From JBGPMO01 sp041487075 (GTDB lineage: Bacteria; Patescibacteriota; Minisyncoccia; UBA6257; 1-14-0-10-40-38), in assembly GCA_041487075.1 (NCBI GenBank), contig JBGPMO010000040.1, positions 1 through 5,869 of the forward strand: a stretch of DNA of 5,869 nt, given 5' to 3'. The translations under genes were made by a program, and so were the position numbers. The notes below the pieces were generated by a model. The model was not told the origin of the DNA. It saw only the letters and a program-made list of their open reading frames with translations, and ran no database searches. This document shows positions 3,800 through 5,869 of this stretch, piece by piece (within the stretch, counting starts at the first letter, position 1; each line of letters starts with the position of its first letter).

Positions 3800-5215
3800 A
3801 TGCGTATTCTTACGAAAGAAATCACCGCCTTTGAAAGGGAAAAAGTAGAACTCGCCGGCTGGGTTCACGCACGGCGCGACCACGGCAAAATTATTTTTAT
3901 TGATCTTCGCGATCAGAGTGGTTTAGCGCAAATTGTTTTTACCCCAAAAGATAAGCAACTCTATGAGGAGGCAGAGAAACTCCGGCCGGAGTGGGTGATT
4001 GGCGTCCATGGTTCGGTCGAACGGCGGCCGAAAGGAATGGAAAATCTGGAGTTGCCGAACGGGCATATGGAGGTTGCCGTAACTTCGCTCAAGGTCATAT
4101 TCGAAGCAAAAACGCCGCCGTTTGCCATTGATACCGATGGGTACGACATAGGGGAAGAAGTGCGCATGAAATATCGGTATATTGATCTCCGCCGGGAGCG
4201 CATGGCGAGGAATCTCAAACTTCGCCATAAGGTAAGCGTGCTTGCGCGAGCATATTTAAATAAAGAAGGATTCGTAGAGATCGAAACGCCAACCTTAACA
4301 AAAACTTCGCCTGAAGGCGCGCGCGACTTTTTGGTGCCCTCTCGTTTCCATCCGGGTAAATTCTATGCGTTGCCCCAAGCGCCCCAACAGTATAAACAAC
4401 TTCTTATGATTGCCGGATTTGAACGGTACTATCAGCTTGCCCACGCGTTTCGCGATGAAGATTTGCGCGGTGACCGGCAATTTGAGCATACCCAGATTGA
4501 TCTTGAGATGTCGTTTGCAACTGAAACCGATGTGCGGAATATGGTTGAAGGCATGATGATTCATATTGCGGAAAGCTGTGGGAAAAAAATTCAAACCAAG
4601 CCGTTTCCGGTATTCACGTATGCAGAAGCTCTTAAAAAATTTGGCGCGGATAAATTTGACCTTCGAGACGATAAAAATAATCTGGATACACTCGCCTTTG
4701 CCTGGGTCACTGATTTTCCGCTTTTTTCCGCCGAAGGCGGATCCCCCTCCGGAGGAGAAAAGATTAAATGGACCTTTGCGCACAATCCTTTTTCAGCGCC
4801 GAAGGCAGAACATGTTCAAAAATTAATGAAGGGAGAAGATTTGGGAAATGTGCGGGCACAGCAATATGATCTGGTTTGCAATGGCTTCGAAATGGCCTCG
4901 GGCGGGGTGCGTATATCAGATCCCAAGGTACAGCGCAAGGTGTTTGAAATTATGGGGTTCACCCCCGAGGAGACAGAGGAACGGTTTGGGCATCTCATTG
5001 CCGCTTACGAGTATGGGGCGCCGCCGCACGCGGGTATCGCTCCCGGGCTCGACCGGTTGGTCATGGTGCTTGCCGGAGAAAAGAATATCCGCGAAGTGAT
5101 TGCCTTCCCGGTTTCCGCAAATGGGCAAACCTCAGTTATGGATGCGCCCTCGGCAGTCGATAAGCAGCAATTAAAAGAACTTGGAATAAGCGTTGAAAAA
5201 TCAAAAAAATCTTAA
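3800..5215 (+). CDS. aspS: aspartate--tRNA ligase (AspRS), lacking the bacterial GAD insertion domain
   Basis: AspRS is a cytoplasmic class IIb synthetase that charges tRNA with aspartate. The N-terminal OB fold that reads the anticodon covers about 1-105 (GWVHARRDHGK at 20-30, FIDLRDQSGLAQ at 33-44). The catalytic core shows motif 1 near 157-175 (ETPTLTKTSPEGARD) and QAPQQYK at 193-199. Motif 2 is FRDEDLRGDRQ at 217-227, and motif 3 includes PPHAGIAPGLDR ending at 419. The 471 residues compare with about 590 in E. coli. Most of the difference is the missing GAD domain between motifs 2 and 3: KFDLRDDKN (285-293) runs almost directly into AWVTDFPLF (301-309). His28 matches His31 of the non-discriminating Pseudomonas enzyme, where E. 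coli has Leu30. This suggests charging of both tRNA(Asp) and tRNA(Asn), with amidotransferase follow-up. A palindromic element adds residues 310-319. ATG 3800 fits the family N-terminus. ndk starts one base after the stop. Confidence 0.96.
   Translation: MRILTKEITAFEREKVELAGWVHARRDHGKIIFIDLRDQSGLAQIVFTPKDKQLYEEAEKLRPEWVIGVHGSVERRPKGMENLELPNGHMEVAVTSLKVIFEAKTPPFAIDTDGYDIGEEVRMKYRYIDLRRERMARNLKLRHKVSVLARAYLNKEGFVEIETPTLTKTSPEGARDFLVPSRFHPGKFYALPQAPQQYKQLLMIAGFERYYQLAHAFRDEDLRGDRQFEHTQIDLEMSFATETDVRNMVEGMMIHIAESCGKKIQTKPFPVFTYAEALKKFGADKFDLRDDKNNLDTLAFAWVTDFPLFSAEGGSPSGGEKIKWTFAHNPFSAPKAEHVQKLMKGEDLGNVRAQQYDLVCNGFEMASGGVRISDPKVQRKVFEIMGFTPEETEERFGHLIAAYEYGAPPHAGIAPGLDRLVMVLAGEKNIREVIAFPVSANGQTSVMDAPSAVDKQQLKELGISVEKSKKS
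4727..4756. repeat. 30-bp quasi-palindrome in frame within aspS
   Basis: Two 15-bp arms (4727-4741 and 4742-4756) meet at GGATCC and match each other's reverse complement at 12 of 15 positions. Each arm is itself nearly palindromic: TCCGCC-GAA-GGCGGA on the left and CCTCCGGAGG on the right. The element is exactly ten codons and encodes SAEGGSPSGG, inserted between DFPLF and the conserved KWTFAHNPFS block, where a flexible loop tolerates it. From memory, GCCGAAGGCGGA-type palindromes of this kind recur in Parcubacteria-type genomes; that cannot be checked here. Confidence 0.75.
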
Positions 5216-5216
5216 T

Positions 5217-5801
5217 ATGCGGAATCCTCGAGAAGAACGGACGTTTCTTATGATTAAGCCGGATGGAGTGAGAAAAGGGCTTATCGGCGAGATTGTGAAG
5301 CGCTTGGAACAGCGGGATCTGAAGATTGTGGCGCTTGAAATGTTCGAGCCCACGCGGGCCGAGATCGACAGCCATTATCCAAAAAGCCCAACGTGGATAC
5401 GGCGGTTAGGGGAAAAAACGCTCGCGACCTACGCAAAATATGGCTATGACGCGGTAGCAGAGCTGGGTACGAAAGACCCGATGCGTATTGGGAAGATGGT
5501 GCGCACATGGCTCCTTGATTTTATGGTGTCAGCGCCGCTCGTGAAAATGGCGGTTCAGGGAGTCCATGCCATTGATATGGTGCGAAAGCTTGCCGGTGAT
5601 ACCATGCCTTCAAACGCGGCCGTGGGGACTATTCGAGGCGATTATTCCGCTGATTCTGCAGCTTCGGCAAATAAAGATAAGCGCGCGGTGATGAATCTTG
5701 TGCATGCTTCGGAAACCGTAGAAGAAGCTAAACACGAAATAAAATTCTGGTTTGGAAACCGGAAACCCTTCCAGTACAAACGCTTTGGCATTGATGAATA
5801 A
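5217..5801 (+). CDS. ndk: nucleoside-diphosphate kinase, long form
   Basis: Ndk moves the gamma-phosphate from NTPs to NDPs through a phosphohistidine, balancing cytoplasmic NTP and dNTP pools. The 194 residues show TFLMIKPDGVRKGLIGEI (9-26, conserved Lys14), FMVSAPLVKMAVQG (102-115), VRKLAGDTMPSNAAVGTIRGDYS (starting at 122, with Arg123, Thr129 and Arg140) and the active-site segment NLVHASE (160-166). The last normally reads NIIHGSD; the catalytic residue is His163. The usual length is about 140. The extra length sits in an insertion of roughly 35 residues (about 58-95, WIRRLGEKTLATYAKYG and onward) and one of about 10 residues before the catalytic His (144-157, Ser/Ala/Lys rich). Both catalytic halves remain intact, so it is probably active. 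ATG 5217 is preferred. An in-frame TTG at 5193 would overlap aspS and add eight Lys/Asn-rich residues. The TAA-T-ATG junction with aspS implies one transcript and coupled translation. Confidence 0.93.
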   Translation: MRNPREERTFLMIKPDGVRKGLIGEIVKRLEQRDLKIVALEMFEPTRAEIDSHYPKSPTWIRRLGEKTLATYAKYGYDAVAELGTKDPMRIGKMVRTWLLDFMVSAPLVKMAVQGVHAIDMVRKLAGDTMPSNAAVGTIRGDYSADSAASANKDKRAVMNLVHASETVEEAKHEIKFWFGNRKPFQYKRFGIDE

Positions 5802-5869
5802 AGTTCTCCAAAGTCTTGATACAAAAAGAGCGAGCCATGCGTTCTAATAAGAGTATCCCGCTCCTAGAG

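Noticed and set aside
4295..4783. 162-codon minus-strand ORF opposite aspS
   Set aside because: It lies wholly antisense to a confidently identified synthetase and shows no domain; long antisense frames are common opposite conserved genes.
5824..5865. GAGCG/CGCTC pairing with a T tract on the minus strand, read as a terminator
   Set aside because: The stem is only 5 bp with a loop of about 27 nt; too weak to call.
5836..5869. Possible start of a further + strand gene (MRSNKSIPLLE, open to the window edge)
   Set aside because: Only 11 codons are visible with a weak upstream GAG and no recognisable protein; it could be a new gene or plain spacer.
1..5869. CRISPR array, tRNA gene, insertion sequence or prophage gene
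   Set aside because: No spaced repeat array, no tRNA cloverleaf sequence and no transposase or integrase motif was seen.

Overview
The window reads entirely on the + strand and looks like a piece of chromosome from a genome-reduced bacterium of the Candidate Phyla Radiation (Patescibacteria), most likely a Parcubacteria-type lineage. This is inferred from the combination of genes and their forms: a two-gene ComEC (membrane channel and metallo-beta-lactamase part encoded separately), an aspartyl-tRNA synthetase without the usual bacterial insertion domain, an enlarged nucleoside-diphosphate kinase, weak or absent Shine-Dalgarno sequences, and palindromic elements inside coding sequence. No sequence search was possible, so the lineage is an inference.

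Layout. 1-351 is the 3' end of mnmA (tRNA 2-thiouridylase), unusually rich in perfect inverted repeats and a short in-frame direct repeat. After a 125-base gap come cobO (477-1055, cobalamin adenosyltransferase), comEC (1080-2516, DNA-uptake channel) and a secreted or membrane-anchored ComEC-like metallo-hydrolase (2500-3393) that overlaps comEC by 17 bases. These are closely spaced and probably co-transcribed. Between 3394 and 3799 lies a 406-base non-coding stretch holding a promoter, a highly structured RNA of about 235 nt ending in a textbook intrinsic terminator, a second weaker hairpin, and a candidate promoter for the next operon. aspS (3800-5215) and ndk (5217-5801) follow, one base apart.

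How the genes fit together. MnmA and AspRS serve translation (wobble-uridine thiolation and Asp-tRNA charging). Residues in AspRS suggest a non-discriminating enzyme that also makes Asp-tRNA(Asn) for an amidotransferase. ComEC plus the metallo-hydrolase form the inner-membrane part of DNA uptake, which fits an organism that salvages nucleic acids. Ndk balances the NTP/dNTP pool, and CobO would supply adenosylcobalamin, for instance to a B12-dependent ribonucleotide reductase elsewhere in the genome.

The most noteworthy items are the unassigned structured RNA at about 3448-3683, which also contains an overlapping 47-codon ORF, and the in-frame palindromic elements in mnmA and aspS.
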